From contig CM049988.1 in NCBI GenBank assembly GCA_016630955.3, positions 1,302,001 to 1,366,000 on the forward strand: a DNA stretch of 64,000 nucleotides, read 5' to 3'. Positions within the stretch are counted from its first letter, which is position 1; every line of letters begins with the position of its first letter. The notes beneath the pieces were generated by a model, which saw only the letters and a program-made list of their open reading frames with translations, was not told where the DNA came from and did no database searches. The DNA comes from Didymella arachidicola. Its lineage: Eukaryota > Ascomycota > Dothideomycetes > Pleosporales > Didymellaceae. The translations under genes were made by a program, and so were the position numbers. Positions 1 to 9,964 of the stretch are shown here, one piece after another.

Positions 1-1065
1 CAGTCGTCTTGGGTCACAAAGACCGAAGTCTACACTCCAAAGGCATCGACAACAACACTGTCAGCAGTTGCGACCTCCTACGTTCAGTCATTGGTCGATG
101 AATGGACGTCGATAATTACTACTGCAACGGTAACGTCGACAGTCACTCTTGCAACAGTTATCACTGCAACTGCTGCTGTCACCACCACAACAACGGTTGC
201 GGCCGAGTACCCTCATTCCAACAGGACAAAAGACTGCTCCCCTTCTGCTACTAGCACCCATATTAAAGACAAGAATGATTGGGAAGTCGCCGAAATTTAC
301 TGGACAACAGCGTCTGACACAGAGTCTTCTGTAACCCACAATGCATCGTCACCGACTCGATCAGGTCTTGTCCCCGTGAAGGTTGACTGCACGCTCACCA
401 CCCACTCAAACAACTTCTGGACAACCGTCACCGTCAAGCAGCCCGGTCCAACCCCAACCTACACCCGAACAACCCTTGTCACAACCCAAACCTCCACCCT
501 CATCTCCCGAACCAAGCGGCTCAAATACGACACTCCTCCCGCTTCCACAGAAACATGGCAATGGAAGGCCGTAACCTGGGCCACCGCCTACCAAACATCC
601 ACCACGATGACCACCACCACCAGAACCTCACATATCCCCTCCGTCCAAAACCAACCCAACCCCACACACATAACCCCTCCAACCCCCGCGCCAGACCTCT
701 GCGCCTACACCGACGGCATCTTCGACGCACACCACCGCCTCCCCCTCGCCCGCCTCTCCACCAACACCCTCCCCGCCATATTCTACCACTACAAATACAA
801 CGACAACGGCAAAACCTACCAATCAGGCTCAGCCTGCTGTCGCGAAGCAGCCCAAGAACCGAGGGCTGTCGCGTGGTACCAGCAGCCGTATGTGGGGTGT
901 AGTATCTACATTGGCGAGCAGTGCCCGGGGAATGGAACGGCGCCAGGGCGGAGGGAGAAGGTGGTGGTGTATTACGATACTACGCCGGGGTATGGTGATA
1001 CTGTGTATGGGTCTGTGGGAGAGGGGAGGTGTGGGGAGATGGGGTTTGTCAATGTATGGGCGTAG
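1..1065 (+). CDS. Thr/Ser-rich protein, 3' part (5' end outside window)
   Basis: The frame is open from the first base to the stop at 1065, so the gene starts upstream of the window. The visible 354 residues are very rich in Thr, Ser and Val over roughly the first 230 residues, like the O-glycosylated stalk of fungal cell-wall proteins. They end in a compact domain of about 120 residues with spaced cysteines (SACCREA, YVGCSIYIGEQCPGN, EGRCGEMGF). No C-terminal hydrophobic tail is present, so it is not an obvious GPI protein. I do not recognise the terminal domain. Secretion or wall localisation is inferred from composition only, because the signal peptide, if any, lies outside the window. Confidence 0.6.
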   Translation, partial: QSSWVTKTEVYTPKASTTTLSAVATSYVQSLVDEWTSIITTATVTSTVTLATVITATAAVTTTTTVAAEYPHSNRTKDCSPSATSTHIKDKNDWEVAEIYWTTASDTESSVTHNASSPTRSGLVPVKVDCTLTTHSNNFWTTVTVKQPGPTPTYTRTTLVTTQTSTLISRTKRLKYDTPPASTETWQWKAVTWATAYQTSTTMTTTTRTSHIPSVQNQPNPTHITPPTPAPDLCAYTDGIFDAHHRLPLARLSTNTLPAIFYHYKYNDNGKTYQSGSACCREAAQEPRAVAWYQQPYVGCSIYIGEQCPGNGTAPGRREKVVVYYDTTPGYGDTVYGSVGEGRCGEMGFVNVWA

Positions 1066-1491
1066 GCTTCCTCTTCACCGTTGTTGGATATATAGCATGG
1101 TGAGTTTTGATGTCTGACGAGAGATGGGGTGTCGTGCGTATTCCGGTCGGAAAGAACGGCACTAGCGAGGACCTCGGCATATTCAAAATACCCTCAACTC
1201 TGTATGTTTGACAAATTCTTCGGTCTTGACTCGCTAAATGGATAAAGATGACCCTGTAACAAGTCATACGCGCTTCTTTCCGCGTACGATCCTTTAGTCT
1301 GAGCAATCGTTGGCGAATCGCGCCTGCCATTCGGGTTTTGCCCCACTGACTAGGGGTGGTTCCTCCAGGCCACCCACGAGGCTCATCTCGGCAGCTACAC
1401 AAAAGGGGTCTGGCGCACGCAGCTATTGACTCTCTTTCAATACTATCGTGAAGTTTGAGCTGCCGGCATCCGTTTACGACGTAGTAGATAG
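1066..1491. other. intergenic, no gene seen
   Basis: This 3' flank of the Thr-rich gene has only short ORFs that lack coding character. Confidence 0.5.
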
Positions 1492-1899
1492 GCGGCGTGT
1501 GCGCCGGGTTCTTTGCTGCAAGATGTACAAGAAGGCTGTGTGGTCCCTGGCAAAGTACTGAGCGTGTCTGATGATCACCTCATTGTTTCGGATCCATTTG
1601 CATCACGCCGGAAGGTACTGAGCACCAAACACTGGTTCTTGAATAAACAGTTCGAAATGTCGTCTTTCCAACATGGTAGGGTCCTCCACCTGTCCACCTT
1701 CACGGCCCCTCCTGCGGCGTCACCGACGACGATCTTGCCCTCAGCGTACACCACAGCAAGCCCGACAGAATCAACTGATCTCCAGCGAGCGGCGGCATCG
1801 GCGGCTATCACAGGGAACTCGTCGTCGACAAAAAGCAACAGAACCGGACTCCTCATCCTCGGCATTCTGTCGCTGGGAACATTAGCGGGCATGTTGTGA
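1492..1899 (+). CDS. possible 3' exon of a small GPI/TM-tailed protein
   Basis: An open frame runs from about 1492 to a TGA at 1897-1899. Its C-terminal third is Ser/Thr/Ala-rich and ends in a basic-hydrophobic stretch (KSNRTGLLILGILSLGTLAG) that resembles a GPI-attachment or membrane tail. No good ATG precedes it: the first in-frame ATG is internal (MSSFQHG), and the upstream frame closes just before 1492. It could be a terminal exon whose upstream exon I cannot place, or a decayed gene. Low confidence; no family recognised. Confidence 0.25.
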   Translation, partial: AACAPGSLLQDVQEGCVVPGKVLSVSDDHLIVSDPFASRRKVLSTKHWFLNKQFEMSSFQHGRVLHLSTFTAPPAASPTTILPSAYTTASPTESTDLQRAAASAAITGNSSSTKSNRTGLLILGILSLGTLAGML

Positions 1900-1970
1900 C
1901 AGCTCGCATGAGAGGTTCCCGGAGCCGATTATGGACGCAATTGTTGTCTACCGACGCTATGCAAATGCTA

Positions 1971-3293
1971 CTACTTGACAGAAGCAAGTGTCGAAGTCAC
2001 CATGCCCTTAAGTGCGGTAATCGCATCCTGATTCCTCCACGCCGTCCAGTTGTGGTTCAACAGCCCCCAGGGCTCCTCATAATCCTGAGTCCCGCTACGG
2101 ATATAGTAGCTACCACCAAGCGCCCATACCATCCAGCCAGTCTTCCACTGCGGCATCAGCTTGCGCAAGCAGGTCGCATACACGCTGTTGTAGTCGCTGC
2201 CGGCATTCGAGAAGCCAAACTCTGTCAGCACCACAGGCATGTAGTTGACATTAGCCGGCCAGGTAGCGCGGAACCCGTTGTTCCAGAGACCGCTCTCGAT
2301 GCTGCTGCAGTCGGTCGCTGAGTTCTGGTAGTTGTGTAGCTCCAGCACGAGTTTGTCGGCGTACTTGAAGTCTGTAAGGAGGAATTTCTGGCCGTTGCCA
2401 AGGTCTACAGCTGAAGGTATGGGTTGTAGGGTGGTGTCGAAGTTTTGGCCAGAGAGGAAGATGAGGATGTTTGGATTTGCAGCGTTGACGATGTTGGACG
2501 CGTTGGTCATCTGCGCGTACCAAGTAGCCCAGTCATAGGACAGGGAAGAGCCGGCATTGTCTGGCTTGCGGAGCTCGTTTCGAAGACCAATCGACACCAT
2601 ATTGGGCCATGCCTTACTCTACAATCTGGTCAAATTATATTCCATGATCAAAGAACAGAAGAACTTACGTGTGAGGCCATATACTGAAGTCCGCGCTTCC
2701 ACTTGGTAACGTCGAAGTATGTGTCGCCAAACCACGCATTGCCATCCTTGGTCGAGCAGCACCACTCGCCCTTGGACATGTGATTGTCGAGATGGACATA
2801 GATTTGTTGCTTCGCAAGCTCTGCAGCAATATTGTCGTACACCTGCTGAGGTAAGTTCATGATTGATTTCGCCCAACACACAACCACATACCTGGAGCCT
2901 GGTGGTCGAGGAACTGAATTGTGGGTTGTTCTTGATGACTTGATTGTACACGGCAGTACCATTTGCGTTACCTAATGCCTTCTTGAACGCATCCTGAATA
3001 GTAACATCCCCGCCATTGTCTTTGATATCGTCAATCAGCTCGATGGCAAAGGTCAAACGCACGGCGTTCATGCCCAGGCTCTTGATCTTGGATGCGATGG
3101 ATGACACGCTCGAGTACTGCAGACCCTCAGGAATCATCACCTCGCCAGCGCCCGGCCAATTGACGCCGACATATGTGAAATTGGCGCCTGTAGAGTCGTG
3201 GATCCATTGACCCTCAGTCACGAACGGTGCATTGGGGAAGGCAGAGATGATTGCAGGTAGCGCCACAGCGCTTAGTAAAGAAGAGAAGCGCAT
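1971..3293 (-). CDS. secreted glycoside hydrolase family 5 (cellulase-type)
   Basis: Three exons: 3293-2892, 2842-2669 and 2618-1971, with introns of 49 and 50 bp, giving 407 residues. The N-terminus (MRFSSLLSAVALPAIISAFP) is a signal peptide, so the enzyme should be extracellular and act on plant or fungal wall beta-glycans. The fold markers of GH5 follow in order: YVGVNWPG, then MNAVRLTF (beta-2 Arg), then VHLDNH, then SIGLRNELR with the acid/base Glu near residue 207, and VVLTEFGFS with the nucleophile Glu near residue 325. I chose the ATG at 3293 over an in-frame ATG 17 codons upstream because it begins directly at the signal peptide. Exact substrate (glucan or mannan) cannot be read from the sequence. 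Confidence 0.88.
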
Positions 3294-3860
3294 CTCGGTG
3301 GATGTGAGAGGCTTGCGAACTAACGTTACCTGCGAGAGCTCCAAAATCTATATACCCGTTACTGGCAGTGACAACAGATCGTCAGTAACGCTCCCTCTTC
3401 TGTAGCACTTCCGCTCCGGCGTCCAGTTGCGGAAACACTTCCTACCCATCTCAGTGTATCAACAGCCTGGAGCGTGACGCTTTGCATCGGTCAAGTGCCT
3501 AGCAGCGCCAGGAGGCCACTATCCGCTTCAAAGCCTTGGTCAACCCTCCGTTCGGCAGTTCCTCAACAACACCCAAGGTCTGATTGGTGGCTATTGGAGG
3601 CATGGTGTGGACGTCGTACTGGTATTCGACGTATATATTGTGAGTGGGTCCGGCACAACCGGATGACCTTGCTCGTTAGATTACATCAGACCCTGCCTGC
3701 TTTTAGACATAACATAGCATGTACTCCTGCAATCTGCCCAAGTTACAGCCTCTAGGACTAGAAGAGTATTAAAAACGCATTAGATTAGTGCCTAAGACGA
3801 CTAAAAAATACGACCGAAACCCCTTGTCATCGTCTTCACTCACACGATATATGCCTGCGA

Positions 3861-3890
3861 CCACAGTATACGATTGCCATTATACTGTGG
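3861..3890. repeat. perfect 10-bp inverted repeat with 10-nt loop
   Basis: CCACAGTATA at 3861-3870 is the exact reverse complement of TATACTGTGG at 3881-3890. Both arms match the tip (TA-CTGTGG) of the MITE at 4031-4237, so this may be a right end and a left end of the same element family lying almost back to back, or simply a hairpin. Confidence 0.5.
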
Positions 3891-4030
3891 GGAAACCTGG
3901 AGGATCAGCAGCCGGATTCTCGCAACAAGGCAATCGCCGACAATAGAGTTACAGGATGCATCGTTTGGAGTCAGTAGTCACGCCGTCCCGGGCATCGGGA
4001 AAATCTGGAGTTCGGCGCTGGGCCCGAAGC

Positions 4031-4237
4031 TACTGTGGTATGCCCCATAATTAAGTTTTGTAGGTGGGGAACAGCATCTAGGGGAGCGGGCCGAAATCTT
4101 AGGTCTAGTGCTGCCTAATCAGAGCTGTTTGAGCAGCTAACTACGCAGCAATTAATCAAATCACAAGCTGTAAATATTTCGATACATTAGCCTCGCACTT
4201 AGACCCACCTACAGAACTTATGGGACATACCACAGTA
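4031..4237. mobile_element. MITE-like element, ~207 bp, TA-flanked
   Basis: The left arm 4031-4068 and right arm 4204-4237 are inverted repeats of about 35 bp. They differ by two substitutions and a 4-nt indel. Both ends begin TACTGTGGTATG, consistent with a TA target duplication, as in Tc1/mariner-type MITEs. The interior is AT-rich and non-coding, so mobility would need a transposase in trans. No second full copy is visible in this window. Confidence 0.65.
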
Positions 4238-5016
4238 AGTTGACACGAGAGTGTCACCTGACAAGGCTGCTCCATCATGTTGTGTCGCGTGTCATCTTTT
4301 GGAGTTAGTGTGCTTTAACCGAGGTCACTTTCAAAAGAGTGACACGGCGTTCACGTTGTGACCTGGTCTTGATGATGTCATAAAACTGCGGAAGCGGCAG
4401 AAAACCCCTGAGGTCCAATGCGGGCAAAGCTATAATTATACCGATGTAGAACAGATACTCACAATAGGGAAAGAGTCATATCGATGCGGCTGACGCAACA
4501 TCTTTTGAATAGTATAATAGGCGGAAGGGGAGGATGGTGGCTAGCTTCATATGCGCGTCTGTGCGCCCAACCCCGTCTTCCGTCCACATTGCCGACACTC
4601 AAACCCATCAGGGTCAAGTGCACTACGACAAAGTCCAAGCAATAAGACAGCTTGGGAATTCCCTGTTGCGAGGTTCCGTCTGTACCAAGGTCATGGATGT
4701 TTGCCTCTGCGGTTCGAGCTAAAGAACTGAAAGCGCACCTGTGATGCTATCGGGAAACGTTCGTACTGTACAAGCATCGGATGCAGTCATCCGCAATCTT
4801 TCGAAGTCGAAGAGCAAACAGTGTTCTCTGGGCGTGACTGAATACTTTTGTCGACCAACGAATGCATCACTGAGTATAAGCGAACTTGCCAATATGCGAT
4901 ACCAAATTAATTCTGATAGAATGTCCAGCTTCTACACATAGAGTTTTTTTTCCTTTAGTTCTAACCCCCCGTCTATCTCAGGCTCACTCCCGAATCATTA
5001 AGACTACTTCTACACT

Positions 5017-5795
5017 TTAGTTACCCTTGCCCTTGGCTTTACCGACAAGAGCGGCAACCGCACCGGCGGCGGCGTTCTTACCCTTCGCCTTTCCCTTGCC
5101 CTTCTTTCCCTTGCCCTTGCCCTTGCCAGTAGTCGCGGCATCACCAGCGTTGGCACCGAGGACACTGTTGGGGGTGGTTCCAGCTTTGTTGTTGGTGACT
5201 GAGCCACCGGATACGCCACCGCGGGGCGAGACGTTGTTGTTGGCTTGAGCAGCCTTGTTCGCGTACTGGGTAACAGCGTTGCCGTTGGGAGGGTTGATAA
5301 CCATAACCATGCCCTGCTGGCAATGCTGTGCCTGAGAGCAATAGATGTAGATGGGCTGGTTGTCGGTGATAGGAACCATGAATGTGGGAGTGTTGCTGGC
5401 TTGGCGGTTTTGGTTCTTGTTCTTGCCTTTACCTTTCTTGCCCTTGCCTCCATTGCCGCCATTGCCTGCGGCTCCGCCATTGGGAGAGCCGTTGGGGTTG
5501 CCGGGAATGGGCTGGAAGTCGGAGAAGATGGCGTTCTTAGCAGGCTGGCAAGGGTTGTTGGCAGTCGATTGAGCGACCGAGTGGTTCTAGTAAGGTTAGT
5601 TCCATCGTCTTGGGTCACGCCATTGATGCTTACCTGAGCAACGAAGTTGAAAGCAACCATGTCTCCCGGCTGAGCGGTGACTGAGTTTGGTGTAAATTGG
5701 AACTTGTTGTTCGCCGCGACGGTAACCGTCATGGTGGCGGCGGAGGCAGCCATGGCCTGGGCAAGCCCGGCAGCGATGATACTGGAGAAAAGCAT
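5017..5795 (-). CDS. secreted cupredoxin (type-1 copper) protein with Lys/Gly-rich tracts
   Basis: Two exons: 5795-5634 and 5586-5017, with a 47-bp intron at a phase-0 boundary; 243 residues. A signal peptide (MLFSSIIAAGLAQAMAA) precedes a plastocyanin-like domain (FTPNSVTAQPGDMVAFNF, NHSVAQS). The type-1 copper ligands are all present: His in NHS right after the splice, then Cys, His and Met in the order C-X4-H-X4-M (YCSQAQHCQQGM). A Gly/Lys-rich loop (GKGKKGKGK type) interrupts the cupredoxin fold between the first His and the Cys-His-Met cluster. A second K/G/A-rich tract forms the C-terminus. Fungal relatives are extracellular cupredoxin-like proteins of unclear role, perhaps in copper handling or morphogenesis. 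Confidence 0.85.
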
Positions 5796-8155
5796 TTTGG
5801 ATTTGTTGAAGTGGAAATTAGTTTATCGTAGTGTGTAGTGAGTGACAGTCCCAGACCGCGTATTAGATAAGTATTAGAGAGTGGACTAAGTGGATGCGAA
5901 TGACCTGCAATTCTGATCCTTAGGAAGTGGCCGCCCTACGACCAAGATATATAGTCCAGTGGTCACGATCGATCTGAGAGGATCCCCTACCTCGAGAATC
6001 ATGCTGTTAGGAAAAGCGGAGCTTAACGCTGGCCGCAAACGCGCTTTCCGCTCACGAGACAGCCTCGAAGGGGCTCCAAACGTCCACAGACAGCTGTGAA
6101 GTCAAAATTTTGCGCCAAATCTCATGCCCAGCCGTCTCCTGTTTGGAAGCATCGCTATGTGGATCCGCCGAACAGCTGGCCATGCCAACGGACGGCCACG
6201 AGAGCCACCGAACGCTCCTCCGAAAAGCTTAATGGTGGCTAAGCATTGCAGTCTACGCTTGAATTGTGTTGGGTTTGGTCCGGAAAGGGAGATCCGGGTA
6301 GATCTGCGACCGTTCGGGTACGATCTTGGTGTTTCATCCGGACATGAATCGTGAAACGTGGAGGTGCTAAGGGGTTGTAAACGCCTGAGGAAAGCCTCCA
6401 AACGCCTGAGAAACGTGGCAAACATCTTAGTAAACAACGATCGACGAGCCAAGATAGTATTGAAGCTTAGCTGCACAAAGGGCTTCGACGTTTTGGATGC
6501 ATCAGCTGCAATGGAGCCGGACGTGCACGTCTCATCCACACGCCATTGATCTCGCCAATGAGTGTCAGCAACACTACTAACGCGATGGGCAATAGATATT
6601 TCGGCCGAAGTTGGTGCCTTCGGCTCTGACTGCGGCCATTCTGGTGGTGGTACTGGTTGCGGTGTAGGAGGAGGACGTGTTTCAAAGCGTGTCTGAAGTC
6701 GCGTGGGTGAGGCGTGACAGGGCGTCTCGTGTTGAAAGTCATACCGCCGTCAAATGCTCCAAATGGTCCGACGCGTTAATGTTGTGGAAAGATGATCAGT
6801 TACCCCAGATGCATTTATCGTGCTGTTACTAAGAGAAGTTGTGGATGGTGCAGGGGAAGATGCGTCGGTGATTATGTCATCGGTGGCTTTTCGCGCGGGG
6901 CCTTCCCGCACCTTAACACCACGACGCATCAACTTCATCTCTATCTAGAATCATGTGTTTTGGTTCCACGATAAACTATATCATACGCGATGCAATCCGC
7001 GCCTCAAATGAGCTCATAACAGTGCCTGTAGCTGTGCTGTGGGACCAGGCCATTCGAGCATGATCATTCTATACCTTCCCTGGGGGTATGGGTGGGCATC
7101 TTTTCAAGTAAGCTCTTGTATTCGTTTGAGTCAGTACGATTGCCGCTACTGGAGGATGGCTATTCCTGACGGTCGATTGGGTCAGATTTTTGTTGTGCCA
7201 CCCGAAAGATTTGATCCTGGAAAGGCTCGTCGCAATCGACAACGCTAGAGGGATTCCGTTACTCTCAGATAGGGAAGCTGTACACCGAGGCTCTGGAGCG
7301 GGTTGTGAGGGCTGAATCTTCAGACTTCAGAAAGGATATAGCTACGGCAATGGGAGGTAGCCTACTGCGGCCACTGCAGCCTACTGCAAGCTACGTTTGC
7401 ATGCAGCGACCTGCATGTAGCTACATGTGTCTTCATCGCCTCTCAGCGTGCTGCCTCGTTCTCATTGCCTTTTCTTCTTAGCATAAGCAAATAACAAGGC
7501 TGGATAGCAGGACTGGGCCTCCTTTTACAAGTAAGACTCTTCGAGGAACCTTTACAGCTTGCTTATTTGCAGCTACACAAAGAGAAAAAGGCCTTGGTTA
7601 CCGAAGTAGTCAAGCCTTGCCCGCATTGCTGGGCTTTCCGCTTGCAAGGAAGCCTCTCTGATATGGCGGACTACATCAACTCACCTATCAACTGCTAGAG
7701 ATTACGCGATATGTGGGACCGGCTCGGCAGTTGACCTGTCTGTACAGGGGCAGCAAGACAATGTTATTACCGTAAAATCAGTGGCGAACGACTGTAGATT
7801 ATCGTGAGGGATTCCGAGGCTGCAAGAAGCTGTGTAAGAATTGTGCAGCGCAAGGCCTGCCGCACGATTGGCAGACAAGACTACCTATGGTATCAGCAGG
7901 AGGAATAGCGGGGCATGATGGACATCTACCGATATGGTGTACACCGGGTCCCAGGCGCCCTTGCATCTACGATACATGCGGTCAACTGACCATCTAATCA
8001 TTGCTGCAAGTCTACAACGGGGGATTACCCCATCAGGCCGGACCTCGACACAATCCTGCGTTGGACAAAAGTATGAAAAGTCCGCAAGGGCATATTAGAT
8101 TTGTACTATTCGTCCATCCTGTTCTCCTTTTTTAGCACCACAACTTAAAAAAAAC
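5796..8155. other. 2.4-kb region without a supportable gene
   Basis: Between 6100 and 6940 several short minus-strand frames alternate. One encodes LRRLEAFLRRLQPL from a ~22-bp near-repeat at 6375-6415, and another has a short hydrophobic stretch, but no start, splice pattern or family supports a gene. 7340-7440 is rich in short CTGCA/GCATG repeats. The last 100 bp before 8156 would be the P450 promoter. Confidence 0.4.
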
Positions 8156-9797
8156 ATGACTGTTCTTCCAAGTTTCCTGGAAGGTAGCTTCTTGTCTTTC
8201 GCGCAGAAAGCTGGCATCATATTGGCCGTGTACTGGATTGTCTGGCTACTCTACGTAAAGAATTTGCACCCACTCGCTAAAGTGCCTGGGCCATTATGGG
8301 CTTCCATGTCACGAACATGGCTTATGGTGCGTATGTACCATGGGGACTACCACATTGCTCAAGTCGATATCCATAAGAGGTACGCGCTCGAGCCTTCTTT
8401 AAGACACTCGGCTGACAATGATACCAATTCATGGAGCGCTGGTTCGCATTGCTCCCAACGAGCTCTCATACTCGAAACCGGATGGTGTCTCTGTGATCTA
8501 ACGCCTCAGCAGGCCTCTCAAGAAGACTGACTGGTACTGGGCCTGGAAAGGCGCCGTTCTTAAATCGCAGATCGACATGTTCACCATCACCAACGAAAAG
8601 AAGCATACTGCCTACCGCGGGGTGGCTGGCACTGTTTAATCACGGTCTAGCATCCTAAAGAACGAGAATAAGATGGATGATAACGTCAAGCTGCTATTAT
8701 ACCGTCTCGATGGATTCGTTGAACGCAAACAAGAAGTTGACCTCGGCTTGTGGTTGAAGATGTACGCTTACGACAACAATGGATCCGTTTCCTTCGCCAA
8801 ACCGTTCGGCTTCCTCGATACGAGCAGCGATCACGGAGGGTACATTGCCGCGGTGCACAATGCGATGTCATTTCTGTCCGTGGTCGCGATGGCGCCATCC
8901 AATGTCAGTGCAGCTCTCATGGCGGTCGCAACTGCAGTACCGTCCCTGCTTCGGGCAGTTTTGCCTGTGGACGACATCCGTAAGACATCAGTACGGGAAA
9001 CGGAGCTAGCAATGGCTAGGAAAGATGATTCACACCGCTACGACGTGCTAAGCCGACTCTTAGACATCCTCGAGAAGTCCGGCAACAGTACTGATCTGAC
9101 CCACCATGAGATCACCGGCGAGATGTGGGTAGCGGTGATTGCCGGAGCTGACAGCACAGCCGGCGCTCTGCGTGCAGTAATCTACCACCTGATAAAGCAC
9201 CCTCGCGTGATGGCTGAGCTCACTGCTGAGATCGACCAAGCTTTTGAAAGCGGTACTCTGACGCATCCAGTCCAACACTCTCAAGCCGTCACTCTTCCTT
9301 ACCTGATGGCTGTCTGTAACGAAGCTGCACGCATCTGGCCAAACTTCCAGGTAACCATTCCACGCTACGCGCCAGCTCAGGGTCTGCAGCTGCCCAATGG
9401 GTTCTGCGTGCCGGGAGGCTACAATGTCGGTATGAGCGCGTTCGTCGTACAGCGTGACACCGCGCTGTTCGGGAAAGACGCAGAGACCTTCCGGCCGGAG
9501 CGATGGCTTGAGGCTGACAAAGAGCTCCTGAGACAGATGAATGCGTCCATGATCTCTTTTGGGGCCGGGACGAGAACATGCACTGGACAACATGTAAGTT
9601 ATACGCAAGCATATGGAAAGGGATCCTACACTAATCGATCTCGATAGATAGCTATGGCTGAGATTTACAAAATCGTAACCGAAATCGTTAGCCGCTTGAA
9701 TATAAGCATGCCTGTGGAGCGAGAATGGATAGCACACAACGCGAGCTTCAATTTGATAACTGACGTCGTCTGCGTGATCAGGCGCAGAGACAACTGA
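8156..9797 (+). pseudogene. cytochrome P450, probably inactivated
   Basis: The homology runs the full length of a fungal microsomal P450. An N-terminal membrane anchor is followed by a Pro-rich hinge (KVPGPLWASMSRTW), I-helix AGADSTAG, ExxR (NEAARIWP), FRPERW and the heme loop FGAGTRTCTG. The last 54-bp intron (9594-9647) and last exon (9648-9797) are normal. Three lesions lie in the 5' third. A 57-bp intron with good signals (8380-8436) joins out of frame with the conserved LVRIAPNELSY segment. An in-frame TAA (8499-8501) sits where the family usually has Tyr. A local frame disturbance with a second TAA (8637-8639) occurs in the VAGLFNHG segment, and the downstream frame is restored. The heme half is undamaged, so decay looks recent. 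An assembly error is the alternative. Confidence 0.72.
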
Positions 9798-9964
9798 TTA
9801 CTTGTAGCTGAATGAAAGCAACAGTGCGTAACAGGACGGTGTGATCCAAGGTAGGAAGCTTCCGCGTATCTGTAGAGCTGGGATACACCTCCGAATGAAC
9901 AAATTGATATATTGCGCCACCATATGCATTGAACATGCCTACCATGCCTCTTCGTATCTCCAAA

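Larger units (their letters stand above)
3294..5016. other. 1.7-kb intergenic region with repeat relics
   Basis: No convincing gene. It contains a perfect 10-bp inverted repeat at 3861-3890 and a MITE-like element at 4031-4237 (both listed). ORFs at 3474-3755, 4534-4722 and 4741-4941 have no recognisable coding features. Confidence 0.5.

Noticed and set aside
1971..3344. Longer start of the GH5 gene at 3344
   Set aside because: The added 17 residues precede a perfect signal peptide and have no support.
6102..6539. 145-codon minus ORF with repeated LRRLEAFLRRL
   Set aside because: No ATG at its start, no splice support, and the repeat comes from a 22-bp near-duplication.
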